DNA of 5,750 nt from an uncultured Verrucomicrobiota bacterium. GTDB lineage: Bacteria > Verrucomicrobiota > Verrucomicrobiia > Limisphaerales > UBA9464. A program made the translations under genes and the position numbers. Shown in pieces: positions 1-5,750 of this stretch (its first letter is position 1; each line of letters begins with the position of its first letter). The stretch spans positions 1 through 5,750 of the forward strand of contig CAIYFP010000307.1 in the NCBI GenBank assembly GCA_903925515.1, read 5' to 3'. The notes beneath the pieces are model-generated. The model saw nothing but the letters and a program-made list of their open reading frames with translations. It did not search any database and was not told the DNA's origin.

Positions 1-3000
1 GCCCCGGGCGCATGGACTTGGAGATCGGCGGCATCGTGAAGTTGGGGCCATTGGGCCAGACCACGGTGAACGGAAGGCTTGTGGTCGATAGCCATGGCCT
101 GTTGGGTGCCCTTGTGGTGGACCCAACCCCCGGGCTTGGGGCCTCCGTTGGGCTTACGTTGACCGCGGGTTATGTGCTTGAGGTCAATACTGCTGGGGTG
201 ATGCGTTCGCTAAGCGTTGGGGGCGTCAGCCGGACGGTGGCATCTGGAATCTTGTTGCGGGCGACGGGGACCGTGACGTTCCTCCGGGCCTTGGAGGGAC
301 AAGGCTACCTTGAGTTCAAGTACGATCATGCGAGCAGGAGCTTTGGATTGTCTGGCGAACTTCAAGTGAACCTCGCGGGCAGCCTGCTTGAGGCAAACGT
401 AGCGGTCGCGGGCAATCTGAACTCGGCCGGTTTGGTCCTGTCTGCCGCCGTTTCGATCCATGCGACGGTGGCATCCCTGGTGCAATTGAACCTGGGTGGC
501 AGGCTCTACGTGAACACGCGGCTTGGGACTGCTGCGGATCCCATGTCGCCGGGCGTTGCGTTGGCGCCGAGCAGCGTGTTCATCGTGATGACCGGTTCGA
601 TCAACGTCCTGAACGTGTTCAACATGTCGGTGGATGCGAGGATGCAGGTCGGGGGTGGCACGTTCCGAAGGCCGGCCAAGGCGGTTGGAGGCGCGATCCT
701 GCCGAGTGCACAGCTTGAGGCCGGCGACTGGGGCATCAGCCTCACCGGCAGGATGTCGTTCTTCGGGCTTGCGATGGTGGACGTGGCTGGATGGGTGCAG
801 TCCAACGGGTCGTTCGGCCTGTTTGCGGTGGCGAACCTGCGGCTTGGGGATTGGTGGGTGGGGGTGGATGCCTCTCTGGAGGCCTTGATATGCTACCAGC
901 AGCCGGACGATGCCTTTGTCTTTAGCGCCACGGCAAAGGGAAGCCTCATCCTGTTCGGGATACGGCTCGATGGCGTCACGGCATCCATGAGCTACGACGC
1001 GGGTTCGGGGCGGATCAGCCTGTATGGCGAGAGACGGTACCGGACATGGGATTTGTGGACATTCAGGTGGGTGGACCGGGTCGATTCGAAGACCTGGGAA
1101 ATTGGGGACATGCCACGTCCACGGGCGGGCACCGATCCTGCCCGCCAGCCCATCCGGACGTTGCGGGATGCCTCGGGGGAGGCGGTCGTCAATGGCCAGC
1201 TGCTGACCGGTTCGGGCGAGTTGGTGATCGACATGCGCCAGCAGCCGTTTGAGTCGGACCAGTTCTACACGGTTAGGCCTTCGGCGCAGGGTGGGGTAAC
1301 CGGCGTTGACGGGCAGTCCGTGGACGTGCTGCATCGGGGCAGGGTCTTCACCGTGCATGGGGTCCGGGTGATCCGGATTCTTGGCGGGCCCCGATCGGAC
1401 ACGGTGGACGTCTTGTCTGGAATCCATGCCCGGGTGCTGGTCAACGATTCGGCCGGAAGCAACACGTACACCCTCTCCGGTGGAAGCAGCACGGCCATGA
1501 ACGAGGTCGTGCTCGGGGACGGGAACGACAACGTCAACACGTCGGGTGCCCCTGCGGGGGCTGGCTTCACCGTTCATGTCGGCAACGGCAACAACCGGGT
1601 CGAAACAGGCGCGGCCAACGACGTCATCCGCGGCGGGAACGGCCATGACATCCTCTTGGCCGGGGCCGGCGACGACACCGTGTTCACGGGGACGGGTACG
1701 AGCCATGTGCTTCTCGACCCTGGGTCGGTGGAATTGTCGCCTGACCGACGTGTCACGCGCATGTACACGACGGCGGCGGGATCCGGGGTGGATGCGTTGA
1801 CGGGTGCGGCCTCGGGGACGGTGTACGTGGTGGGTGGCGGCGGGTCCGACGTGATCAGAACGGGCTCGGGCAACGACGTGATCGTCGGCGACGAGGGTGA
1901 AATTCGGTTCGATGGGTCCACGCCGGCCTTGGTATCCACCCGGAACGGCTCGATCGGCGGCGGGGATGTCCTTGAGGGCGGATCGGGCAACGACGTGGTG
2001 GCTGGGGGTGCTGGAGCGGATCGAATCAGCATCGGGACGGGAACCAGCGTTGTGCTGGCTGGGAATGGCGCGGTGATGCTAGGCGCCACGAGGATCTTCT
2101 CCGGGGTCATGGGCGGTGGAGCGGTGGACGTGACCGTCGCGGCGGGGGTGGTAGGCGTGGACGAGACGCTCTTGGCAGAGACGATGGCGGTGACCGCGGC
2201 AGCGAATCTGGTGGTGAACCGAGCGGTCTTGGCGGACGGCCCCTTGGCCATCCTCCTGGAGTCCACGACGGGCAACGTGAGCCTTGCGGCTTCCGAGGGC
2301 GGCTCTGGCTCGCTGTCGATCCGGGCCGCCGGCAACATCGTGGCCGTGGGACTACATTCGGGCATTTGCGTGGCTCGCGCGCAGAGCCTTGGCGGGTCGG
2401 TGACCCTTGCTGGCGTTGGGGCGATGACGGTGGAATCGGCGACGAGCAAGGCCAAGGACTCCACGATGAAGAGCGGGTGGGACATCCGCATCAGCGGTGT
2501 TGGCGATCTAGCCCTCGGGGTTGTCCAAGCGCCCGGCGCGGCGATCACGTTGTCCAGCGGGGGCGCGATCGAGGAGCTTGGGGTGGACGACGCTTCCGAC
2601 ATCACGGCACGGACGTTGACGATCGACGCCGCCGGCGGCATTGGCTCGAAAGGTGCCATTGAGGCGATGGTGGGCTCGTTGTCGGTGACGAGCGCGACCG
2701 GCCCGATCCGGCTTGCCAACCTTGCTGCGCTGACGGTCACGTTGGCCCGCACCACTGCAGGCACGGGTGGCGACATCGAGTTGTCCAGCCGCGGCGGCGA
2801 CCTGCGGGTCCAAGCGGCCACGGCCAGCGGCGCGGGGGCCATGATCCGCTTGTCCACCCTGTCGAGCGGGGACATCCACGTTGGGACCGTCCTTGCGGGC
2901 AAGGGCAGGATCGAGGTGATCTCTGCGGGCTTCATCAAGGCCTTGGTTACGAAGCCCAGCGACGAATACCATCTCGTCGCGACCTCGGTGACCTTGACGG

Positions 3001-4166
3001 CGGCGTCGGTGGAGGTGGGGGTCAAATGGCAGGAGGTGCCGGCGAACCTGAGGAGTCTAGGGGCCATTCCGGACCTTCGGGTTCACCTTGGTACGGGCTG
3101 GACGGAGCGGCAGTGGAACGGGCTTGCCGGATCGGGGGCGGCCGACCGGTTTGCCAGCCTTGGCACGGTGATGGCAAGCAAGCCTGCGGGCGACTCCGTC
3201 CGGCTCTGGCAGACCGGCATGGCCACGCCAAACGTCTCGGCTTCCGACAACTTCGGTGCGGTGGCGTCCGGATGGCTGCGGACGTCTGCGGCGGGCGACT
3301 ACTACTTCTGGACGGCGGCTGACGACAACGTGGAGTTGCGGATATTCGACGCGAACGGAAGCGCGATGGGCGGCGGCCCCGTGTCCTCGTCGGGGTATGT
3401 CGCGTCTGGCTCATGGAACAGCCAGAGTCGGTCTGCGGCAATTCGGCTGGAGGCGAACACGTTCTACCGATTTGAGATCCGGTTCTTGGAGTTTGCCGGG
3501 GGCGAATACTTCCGAGTGGGATATTCAACGGCAGCGAACGGATCCGCGCCGCAGGCGATCCTCGGCGCATCGACGCCGCTGACGACTGGGGCCAGCACGC
3601 CCATCTCGGTGGTGCCCGACTTTGCGGGCCAATGGGTCACCGTCCGGTTGGCGACGGGGGCGGGCGGGCTGATCGACGTGTCGAACGCGGGCGTGGCGGA
3701 CAAGACGGCGAGCATTGGCGGGACGATCATCCCGGACCTGGCGTTGCAAGGCGATCGGACGGACACGGTGACCTTGACCGGTAGCTTTGCGAGCATCCTG
3801 ACGTTCCTTGCGACGGGGCCCATTTCCTATTCGGCGGTGAGCGACGGCGCGCTGAAGATCACGCTGTCAACGCCGTCGATGACGATCGTGGGAGCGAATG
3901 GCCAAGCCAGCACGAGGACGTTCACGATGGAGGTGCCATCCTCCTTCTCGCCCCCGTTGTCCGCGGGTTCGACGGTGATCCTGCAACGGGTGGGTTGGGC
4001 ATCAAGTGATGCGGGAAGGGCCCTTGGGGGAAGCTGGCATGGCGCCAGAAAGGCGGGAGACGTGCAGACATTGGTAGGGCGTTGGAGTGGGTTCATGCAG
4101 GACACCTTGGGCCATGGGTTGGCGAACGGGGGCGCGCAGCCATGCGCGGCGGATGCCTTGGACTAG
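1..4166 (+). CDS. Giant multidomain RTX/β-solenoid/PA14 surface protein, 5'-truncated
   Basis: This is the C-terminal part of a very large, probably secreted or surface-attached adhesin-like protein. The frame is open from base 3 and ends at TAG 4164-4166. The ATG at base 12 is unlikely to be the start: no ribosome binding site fits in the 11 bases before it, and the sequence after it is β-rich with no signal peptide. Counting from that Met, the order is β-strand repeats (1-335), a Trp-rich linker (338-366), RTX glycine/aspartate repeats (458-690), β-solenoid-like repeats (690-1003), a PA14-type domain (1021-1175), another β-rich domain (1198-1310) and an atypical tail. Only three cysteines occur in 1384 residues, as is usual for exported repeat proteins. 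RTX repeats normally bind calcium after export, and PA14 domains often bind carbohydrate. I see no catalytic motif, LPXTG or PEP-CTERM signal, so the export route and anchoring are unknown. A second exported protein follows after 34 bases. The coding call is very secure; the biological role is inferred. Confidence 0.93.
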   Translation, partial: PGRMDLEIGGIVKLGPLGQTTVNGRLVVDSHGLLGALVVDPTPGLGASVGLTLTAGYVLEVNTAGVMRSLSVGGVSRTVASGILLRATGTVTFLRALEGQGYLEFKYDHASRSFGLSGELQVNLAGSLLEANVAVAGNLNSAGLVLSAAVSIHATVASLVQLNLGGRLYVNTRLGTAADPMSPGVALAPSSVFIVMTGSINVLNVFNMSVDARMQVGGGTFRRPAKAVGGAILPSAQLEAGDWGISLTGRMSFFGLAMVDVAGWVQSNGSFGLFAVANLRLGDWWVGVDASLEALICYQQPDDAFVFSATAKGSLILFGIRLDGVTASMSYDAGSGRISLYGERRYRTWDLWTFRWVDRVDSKTWEIGDMPRPRAGTDPARQPIRTLRDASGEAVVNGQLLTGSGELVIDMRQQPFESDQFYTVRPSAQGGVTGVDGQSVDVLHRGRVFTVHGVRVIRILGGPRSDTVDVLSGIHARVLVNDSAGSNTYTLSGGSSTAMNEVVLGDGNDNVNTSGAPAGAGFTVHVGNGNNRVETGAANDVIRGGNGHDILLAGAGDDTVFTGTGTSHVLLDPGSVELSPDRRVTRMYTTAAGSGVDALTGAASGTVYVVGGGGSDVIRTGSGNDVIVGDEGEIRFDGSTPALVSTRNGSIGGGDVLEGGSGNDVVAGGAGADRISIGTGTSVVLAGNGAVMLGATRIFSGVMGGGAVDVTVAAGVVGVDETLLAETMAVTAAANLVVNRAVLADGPLAILLESTTGNVSLAASEGGSGSLSIRAAGNIVAVGLHSGICVARAQSLGGSVTLAGVGAMTVESATSKAKDSTMKSGWDIRISGVGDLALGVVQAPGAAITLSSGGAIEELGVDDASDITARTLTIDAAGGIGSKGAIEAMVGSLSVTSATGPIRLANLAALTVTLARTTAGTGGDIELSSRGGDLRVQAATASGAGAMIRLSTLSSGDIHVGTVLAGKGRIEVISAGFIKALVTKPSDEYHLVATSVTLTAASVEVGVKWQEVPANLRSLGAIPDLRVHLGTGWTERQWNGLAGSGAADRFASLGTVMASKPAGDSVRLWQTGMATPNVSASDNFGAVASGWLRTSAAGDYYFWTAADDNVELRIFDANGSAMGGGPVSSSGYVASGSWNSQSRSAAIRLEANTFYRFEIRFLEFAGGEYFRVGYSTAANGSAPQAILGASTPLTTGASTPISVVPDFAGQWVTVRLATGAGGLIDVSNAGVADKTASIGGTIIPDLALQGDRTDTVTLTGSFASILTFLATGPISYSAVSDGALKITLSTPSMTIVGANGQASTRTFTMEVPSSFSPPLSAGSTVILQRVGWASSDAGRALGGSWHGARKAGDVQTLVGRWSGFMQDTLGHGLANGGAQPCAADALD
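12..1016 (+). other. N-terminal β-strand repeat region of the giant protein
   Basis: Residues 1-335 consist of alternating hydrophobic/polar β-strands separated by glycine turns. Related strand pairs recur, for example GRMSFFGLAMVDVAGWV (from residue 246) and GSLILFGIRLDGVTASM (from residue 310). A GDW motif also recurs at about residues 238-240 and 282-284. Earlier, more diverged strands carry the pattern G-x-L-x-V-N-x-x-G. This looks like a tandem β-hairpin or β-solenoid array that continues upstream of the window. Similar strand-rich regions sit before RTX blocks in other bacterial giant proteins, but I cannot name a specific family. Function is unknown; a structural stalk is the simplest reading. 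Confidence 0.55.
1383..2081 (+). other. RTX (haemolysin-type) calcium-binding repeat region
   Basis: Residues 458-690 contain GGxGxDxhx-type nonapeptide repeats (h = hydrophobic). Clear runs are GNGNNRVETGAANDVIRGG (from about residue 524), GNGHDILLAGAGDDTVFTG, GGGGSDVIRTGSGNDVIVGD (about 608-627) and GGSGNDVVAGGAGADRI (about 656-672). In this family the aspartates and glycine turns coordinate Ca2+ and form a parallel β-roll that folds once outside the cell. The first part (458-520) is a diverged lead-in with motifs such as GGPRSDTVDV and LGDGNDNV. RTX repeats often accompany type I secretion, but no transporter genes are in the window and the protein does not end with these repeats. Confidence 0.88.
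1683..2201 (+). repeat. Three imperfect 57-58-residue RTX modules
   Basis: Inside the RTX region a longer unit repeats three times. The repeat heads are FTGTGTSHVLLDPGSVEL (residue 558), RTGSGNDVIVGDEGEIRF (616) and SIGTGTSVVLAGNGAVML (673), which are 58 and 57 residues apart. Each head is a T/I-G-x-G nonapeptide followed by a V-x-x-x-G-x-hydrophobic strand. In the first two copies a variable loop comes next, then a second pair of nonapeptides (GGGGSDVI, GGAGADRI) that leads into the next head. The third copy lacks that second pair and passes directly into the β-solenoid-like region, so its right boundary is approximate. The DNA copies are too diverged for this to be a recent duplication. Confidence 0.72.
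2082..3020 (+). other. Filamentous-haemagglutinin-like β-solenoid region
   Basis: Residues about 690-1003 are rich in Ala, Gly, Ser, Thr and Val, with short strands such as GSLSIRAAGNIVAVG, RTLTIDAAGGIGS, GSLSVTSATGPIRL, GDIELSSRGGDLRV and GRIEVISAGFI. The spacing of roughly 20-30 residues between related strands, with the alternating pattern L-T/S-h-x-A-x-G-x-I, resembles the right-handed β-helix repeats of filamentous haemagglutinins and large adhesins. It is probably a rigid, elongated stalk placing the PA14 domain away from the RTX block. Repeat boundaries are irregular, and the family assignment rests on pattern only. Confidence 0.65.
3072..3536 (+). other. PA14-type domain near the C-terminus
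   Basis: Residues about 1021-1175 match the PA14 fold by pattern. The stretch VASGWLRTSAAGDYYFWTAA (strands around a G-D-Y-Y-F core) is followed by DDNVELRIFDANG, which corresponds to the family's S/A-D-D-x-x-x-L-x-h-D segment. Later come a surface Ser/Gly-rich loop (SGSWNSQSRS), the L-E-A-N-T-F-Y-R-F-E-I-R-F segment (family pattern L-x-x-G-x-Y-x-h-x-h) and the closing strand EYFRVGYS. PA14 domains occur in glycosidases, adhesins and toxins and commonly bind carbohydrate. The paired aspartates in TAADDN fit the usual calcium/ligand site, but glycan binding in this protein is an inference. Confidence 0.82.
3603..3941 (+). other. β-rich C-terminal domain of unknown family
   Basis: Residues about 1198-1310 form a further β-sandwich-like segment: VVPDFAGQWVTVRLATGAGG, then ASIGGTIIPDLALQGDRTDT, then VTLTGSFASILTFL followed by PISYSAVSDGALKITLST. 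The order 'TVTLTGS-x-x-x-h-x-x-F/h-L … h-x-Y-x-A' resembles repeats seen in very large bacterial surface proteins, where one unit is repeated many times. Only one copy is visible here. No catalytic or binding residues can be picked out. I would call it a domain of unknown function. Confidence 0.45.
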
Positions 4167-4185
4167 CACGATGCCGGGTTGGATT

Positions 4186-4191
4186 GAGGGG
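4186..4191 (+). promoter_or_regulatory. Ribosome binding site for the downstream gene
   Basis: A purine-rich GAGGGG lies nine bases before the ATG at 4201, a normal Shine-Dalgarno position. It supports that ATG over the in-frame Met codons at 4228 and 4264. The 34-base gap between TAG 4166 and this ATG has no convincing promoter boxes and no hairpin followed by a T-run. This favours read-through transcription from the upstream gene. Confidence 0.6.
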
Positions 4192-4200
4192 TGAATTCGG

Positions 4201-4320
4201 ATGAAGCGAAGCCCGAGACAGGCATGGATGGGATGGGCGCCACTTGGAGCCGCACATGGCTTGATGGCGGCCATGGCCATGGTCGGCCTCGGTGCCGCGA
4301 CGCCGTGTCTTGCGCAGGCG
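4201..4320 (+). other. Sec-type signal peptide (residues 1-40)
   Basis: The n-region carries four positive charges in residues 2-10 (K2, R3, R6 plus the free amino terminus). A long Ala/Gly/Met/Leu-rich core spans about residues 13-34, and the c-region TPCLAQA offers an A-x-A site before LTYP. Cys36 is preceded by A-T-P, which does not fit a lipobox, so cleavage by signal peptidase I is expected rather than lipoprotein processing. At 40 residues the peptide is rather long. Internal Met10 would still leave a usable signal but would lose most of the positive charge. Confidence 0.82.
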
Positions 4321-5750
4321 CTAACCTATCCGCTCCCGGGCGGCGCCTTGACGGGAGCGAGCACGAGCTTCTCGGTCTCGGTTCCAGACGACGTATTCAT
4401 CAAGCGGATCGAGGTGCGACTGGCATTGGACGTGGACGACGAGGATGGGTTCCTGGACTGGCTGGACGTCAGCCTTGTAGGGCCGACCGGGATGACCGTG
4501 AAGTTGCTTGCGGAGGGATTGCTGGGTGATGTCTCCGGGTCGATGGCGGACCATCGACTGCAAGACACGGTGTTCTCGGAGCTTGGGACCCTATTGGTGG
4601 AGGATGGGGCACCACCGTACACGGGAGTCTTCAAGGTGGATGACTGGACGGCGTTCACGGGGCTCAGTCAGTACGAGGGGCAACGGTCGGCGGGGGCATG
4701 GACGGTTCGCGTGGACGACATGCTTCAGGCGGGCGGCGTTTTGTACGGAACCGGCAACCTGCTGTCGGCCCCGTGGAGCGCCTTGGGTTCTGCGTTGATC
4801 ATTCATGCCGTCCCGCCCGAGGAGCAACCGCCGGCGATGGGAGCATCCTCGGATACCGGGAGATTCTCGAACGACTCCGTGACGGCCGACACGACCCCGA
4901 CGTTCACGGGGGTGGCGACGGCGGGTGCCACGGTGACGTTGAAGCGTGACCTTAGTGCGCCGGTGATCCTCGGGACGACCGTCGCCGACGCGACGACGGG
5001 GGCATGGAGCGTGGAGGTTGCAAGCCCGTTGTCGGAGGGGCAGCACGACGTGTTTGCGGACGTAGTGGCGGCGGGTGGAGGCGCGACGGTCAGGACGTAT
5101 GCCCAGCGGGTCACGGTGGACGTGACAGCGCCGGCCGTGCCGACGCTCCAGGATCGCGAGACGAACGAGGGCGTGGCCGCGTTGCCGGTCGCCTTTGTGG
5201 TCGGGGACAACCTGAGCGCGGCATCCGCGTTGTTGGTGACCAGCGGATGCGCGCCCTCCACCCTTGCAAGCCAAGTCGTCGTGGGTGGCGCGGGTGCGGC
5301 GCGCAACGTGGTCATGCATCCAGCCGAGGGCCAGACAGGCGTCGGGGTCGTGACGGTGCACGTGACGGATCTTGCCGGGAACGTTTCCCACGGCTCCTTC
5401 CAAGTGACGGTTGTGGCGGTGAACAAGCCGCCGGTGCTTGGTGCCGACACGCTGAACCGGGAGGCTGGAAGCCGGTCGGTCAAGGTATTGGCGACCGAGT
5501 TGCTGGCGAACGACACGGATGCCGACGGGGACTCGCTGAGCATGGAATCGGTGTCGAGTCCGTTGCCGGCCGGTGCCTCGGTCAAGTTGGCCGGGCCGTT
5601 CGTGGTTTATTCCGTCCCCATGGGCACGCATGGGAATGGGAGTTTCGTGTACACGGTTTCCGACGGCCTTGGCGGGCACCTTGCGAGCCGGGTTGTGAAT
5701 GTTGTGGAGGTGGCGCCGGGATCCTTGGCCGGCGCATCGGACGTCGCGGC
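4201..5750 (+). CDS. Secreted P-domain / Ig-like / cadherin-like repeat protein, 3'-truncated
   Basis: The frame is open from ATG 4201 to the window edge (516 complete codons, no stop), so the C-terminus is missing. The N-terminus is a signal peptide: basic MKRSPRQ, a hydrophobic Ala/Met/Gly core, and cleavage probably after AQA at residue 40. After it come a P/Homo B-type domain (57-203), a Bap-type Ig-like domain (216-312), a second Ig-like/VCBS-type repeat (313-406) and a cadherin-like repeat with the calcium-type motif LLANDTDADGDSL (434-446). Another domain probably starts after residue 505. Apart from Cys36 in the signal peptide, the visible part has one cysteine (349). No protease triad is seen, though P domains usually follow a subtilisin-like peptidase. 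The likely role is an extracellular adhesion or matrix protein expressed with the giant protein upstream. A peptidase or anchor could still lie beyond the right edge. Confidence 0.93.
   Translation, partial: MKRSPRQAWMGWAPLGAAHGLMAAMAMVGLGAATPCLAQALTYPLPGGALTGASTSFSVSVPDDVFIKRIEVRLALDVDDEDGFLDWLDVSLVGPTGMTVKLLAEGLLGDVSGSMADHRLQDTVFSELGTLLVEDGAPPYTGVFKVDDWTAFTGLSQYEGQRSAGAWTVRVDDMLQAGGVLYGTGNLLSAPWSALGSALIIHAVPPEEQPPAMGASSDTGRFSNDSVTADTTPTFTGVATAGATVTLKRDLSAPVILGTTVADATTGAWSVEVASPLSEGQHDVFADVVAAGGGATVRTYAQRVTVDVTAPAVPTLQDRETNEGVAALPVAFVVGDNLSAASALLVTSGCAPSTLASQVVVGGAGAARNVVMHPAEGQTGVGVVTVHVTDLAGNVSHGSFQVTVVAVNKPPVLGADTLNREAGSRSVKVLATELLANDTDADGDSLSMESVSSPLPAGASVKLAGPFVVYSVPMGTHGNGSFVYTVSDGLGGHLASRVVNVVEVAPGSLAGASDVA
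4369..4809 (+). other. P/Homo B (proprotein convertase P) domain
   Basis: Residues 57-203 follow the P-domain pattern. The segment SVSVPDDVFIKRIEVRLALD corresponds to the opening strands. DWLDVSLVGPTGMTVKLL (86-103) matches the family core D-L-x-h-x-L-x-x-P-x-G-x-x-x-x-L. QDTVFSE matches the 'F-x-D/S-E/D' segment, and YTGVFKVDDWTAFTGL corresponds to 'Y-x-P-x-x-x-L-x-x-F-x-G'. SAGAWTVRVDD (163-173) matches N-G-x-W-x-L-x-V-x-D. These domains are jelly-roll β-sandwiches that stabilise convertases, and in bacteria they also occur alone in secreted proteins. An acidic stretch, DVDDEDG (77-83), sits where the family often binds calcium. Confidence 0.78.
4846..5418 (+). other. Two Ig-like repeats (Bap-type, then VCBS/tandem-type)
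   Basis: Residues 216-312 carry the Bap-like Ig signature: S-N-D-S-V-T-A-D-T-T-P-T-F-T-G, then GATVTL, LGTTVADATTGAWSVEVAS and SEGQHDVFADV, ending in VTVDVTAPAVPTL. Residues 313-406 are a different repeat type. FVVGDNLSAASALLVTS, VVGGAGAARNVVMHPAEGQT and VVTVHVTDLAGN match the 'F-x-V-x-D … S-L-x-V-x-x-x-S … G-G-x-G-A-x-R-x-V-x-x-x-P-A-x-x-x-T-G … V-T-V-x-V-T-D' pattern common in large surface proteins. Both are structural spacers or adhesive units in other bacteria. Confidence 0.75.
5422..5712 (+). other. Cadherin-like calcium-binding repeat
   Basis: Residues 408-504 start with NKPPVLGADTLN and contain LLANDTDADGDSL (434-446), the acidic Asn-Asp-x-Asp-x-Asp-Gly-Asp turn typical of bacterial cadherin-like/VCBS repeats. 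They close with GSFVYTVSDGLGGHLASRVV, the usual 'F-x-Y-T-V-S-D-G-x-G' strand. The unit is complete. The residues after it (APGSLAGASDV) look like a linker to a further domain beyond the window. Confidence 0.78.

Noticed and set aside
12..14. ATG at base 12 as the true start of the first gene
   Set aside because: The frame is open to the window edge, there is no ribosome binding site in the preceding bases, and the following residues are a β-repeat and not a signal peptide.
210..1706. 498-codon open frame on the - strand
   Set aside because: It lies wholly antisense to the first gene. Its translation is rich in Arg, His and Pro with no domain pattern, as expected from the complement of GC-rich coding DNA.
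1572..2048. Possible CRISPR or DNA-level tandem array in the glycine-rich region
   Set aside because: The periodicity is at protein level (9 and 57-58 residues). The DNA copies differ widely, with no identical repeats or unique spacers, and the frame stays open throughout.
1574..3067. 497-codon open frame on the - strand
   Set aside because: It is antisense to the RTX and β-solenoid regions. Its Pro/Ser/Thr-rich low-complexity product mirrors the Gly/Ala/Thr-rich forward repeats and shows no start signal or domain of its own.
4193..4198. GAATTC palindrome before the second gene as an operator
   Set aside because: Six bases of symmetry are expected by chance and there is no longer inverted repeat around it.
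4306..4308. Cys36 as a lipoprotein attachment site
   Set aside because: The residues before it are A-T-P, which lack the lipobox Leu and small residue at -1. The A-Q-A site just after fits signal peptidase I.
4191..4529. GTG-initiated 112-codon frame overlapping the start of the second gene
   Set aside because: It is in a different frame from the domain-bearing gene, its start falls on the last base of that gene's ribosome binding site, and its product has no recognisable pattern.
4591..5679. 362-codon open frame on the - strand
   Set aside because: It is antisense to the second gene, which has a signal peptide and recognisable domains. The reverse product is Arg/His-rich without motifs.

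Overview
The window is GC-rich bacterial DNA holding two long genes on the + strand. Both encode large, modular, probably exported proteins built from β-rich adhesion-type domains. No RNA genes, mobile elements, CRISPR arrays or metabolic genes are visible. The mix of RTX calcium-binding repeats, filamentous-haemagglutinin-like repeats, a PA14 domain, a P domain and tandem Ig/cadherin-like repeats is typical of the giant surface proteins of Planctomycetes/Verrucomicrobia-type bacteria and some large-genome Proteobacteria. This phylum guess is tentative because no phylogenetic marker gene is present.

Region 1 (1-4166) is the 3' part of a very large gene whose true start lies upstream. In order it encodes a β-strand repeat region (about residues 1-335, counted from the Met codon at base 12), a Trp-rich linker (338-366), an RTX region (about 458-690) with three imperfect 57-58-residue modules, a β-solenoid-like region (about 690-1003), a PA14-type domain (about 1021-1175), a β-rich domain (about 1198-1310) and an atypical tail (about 1325-1384).

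Region 2 (4167-4200) is a 34-base gap with a ribosome binding site and no visible terminator. Region 3 (4201-5750, running off the right edge) is a second exported protein: signal peptide, P/Homo B domain, Bap-type Ig-like domain, a second Ig-like/VCBS-type repeat, then a cadherin-like calcium-binding repeat. This gene has no stop codon inside the window.

The tight same-strand spacing suggests the genes are co-transcribed and that both products act at the cell surface or in the extracellular matrix, in calcium-stabilised adhesion or glycan binding. That joint role is inferred from domain types. No enzyme active site was seen in either gene, and there is no direct evidence here of a new defence or metabolic system. 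The most unusual points are the multi-domain architecture, the P domain with no protease in front of it, the internally repeated RTX module that loses its calcium motif in the last copy, and the unexplained C-terminal tail of the first protein.
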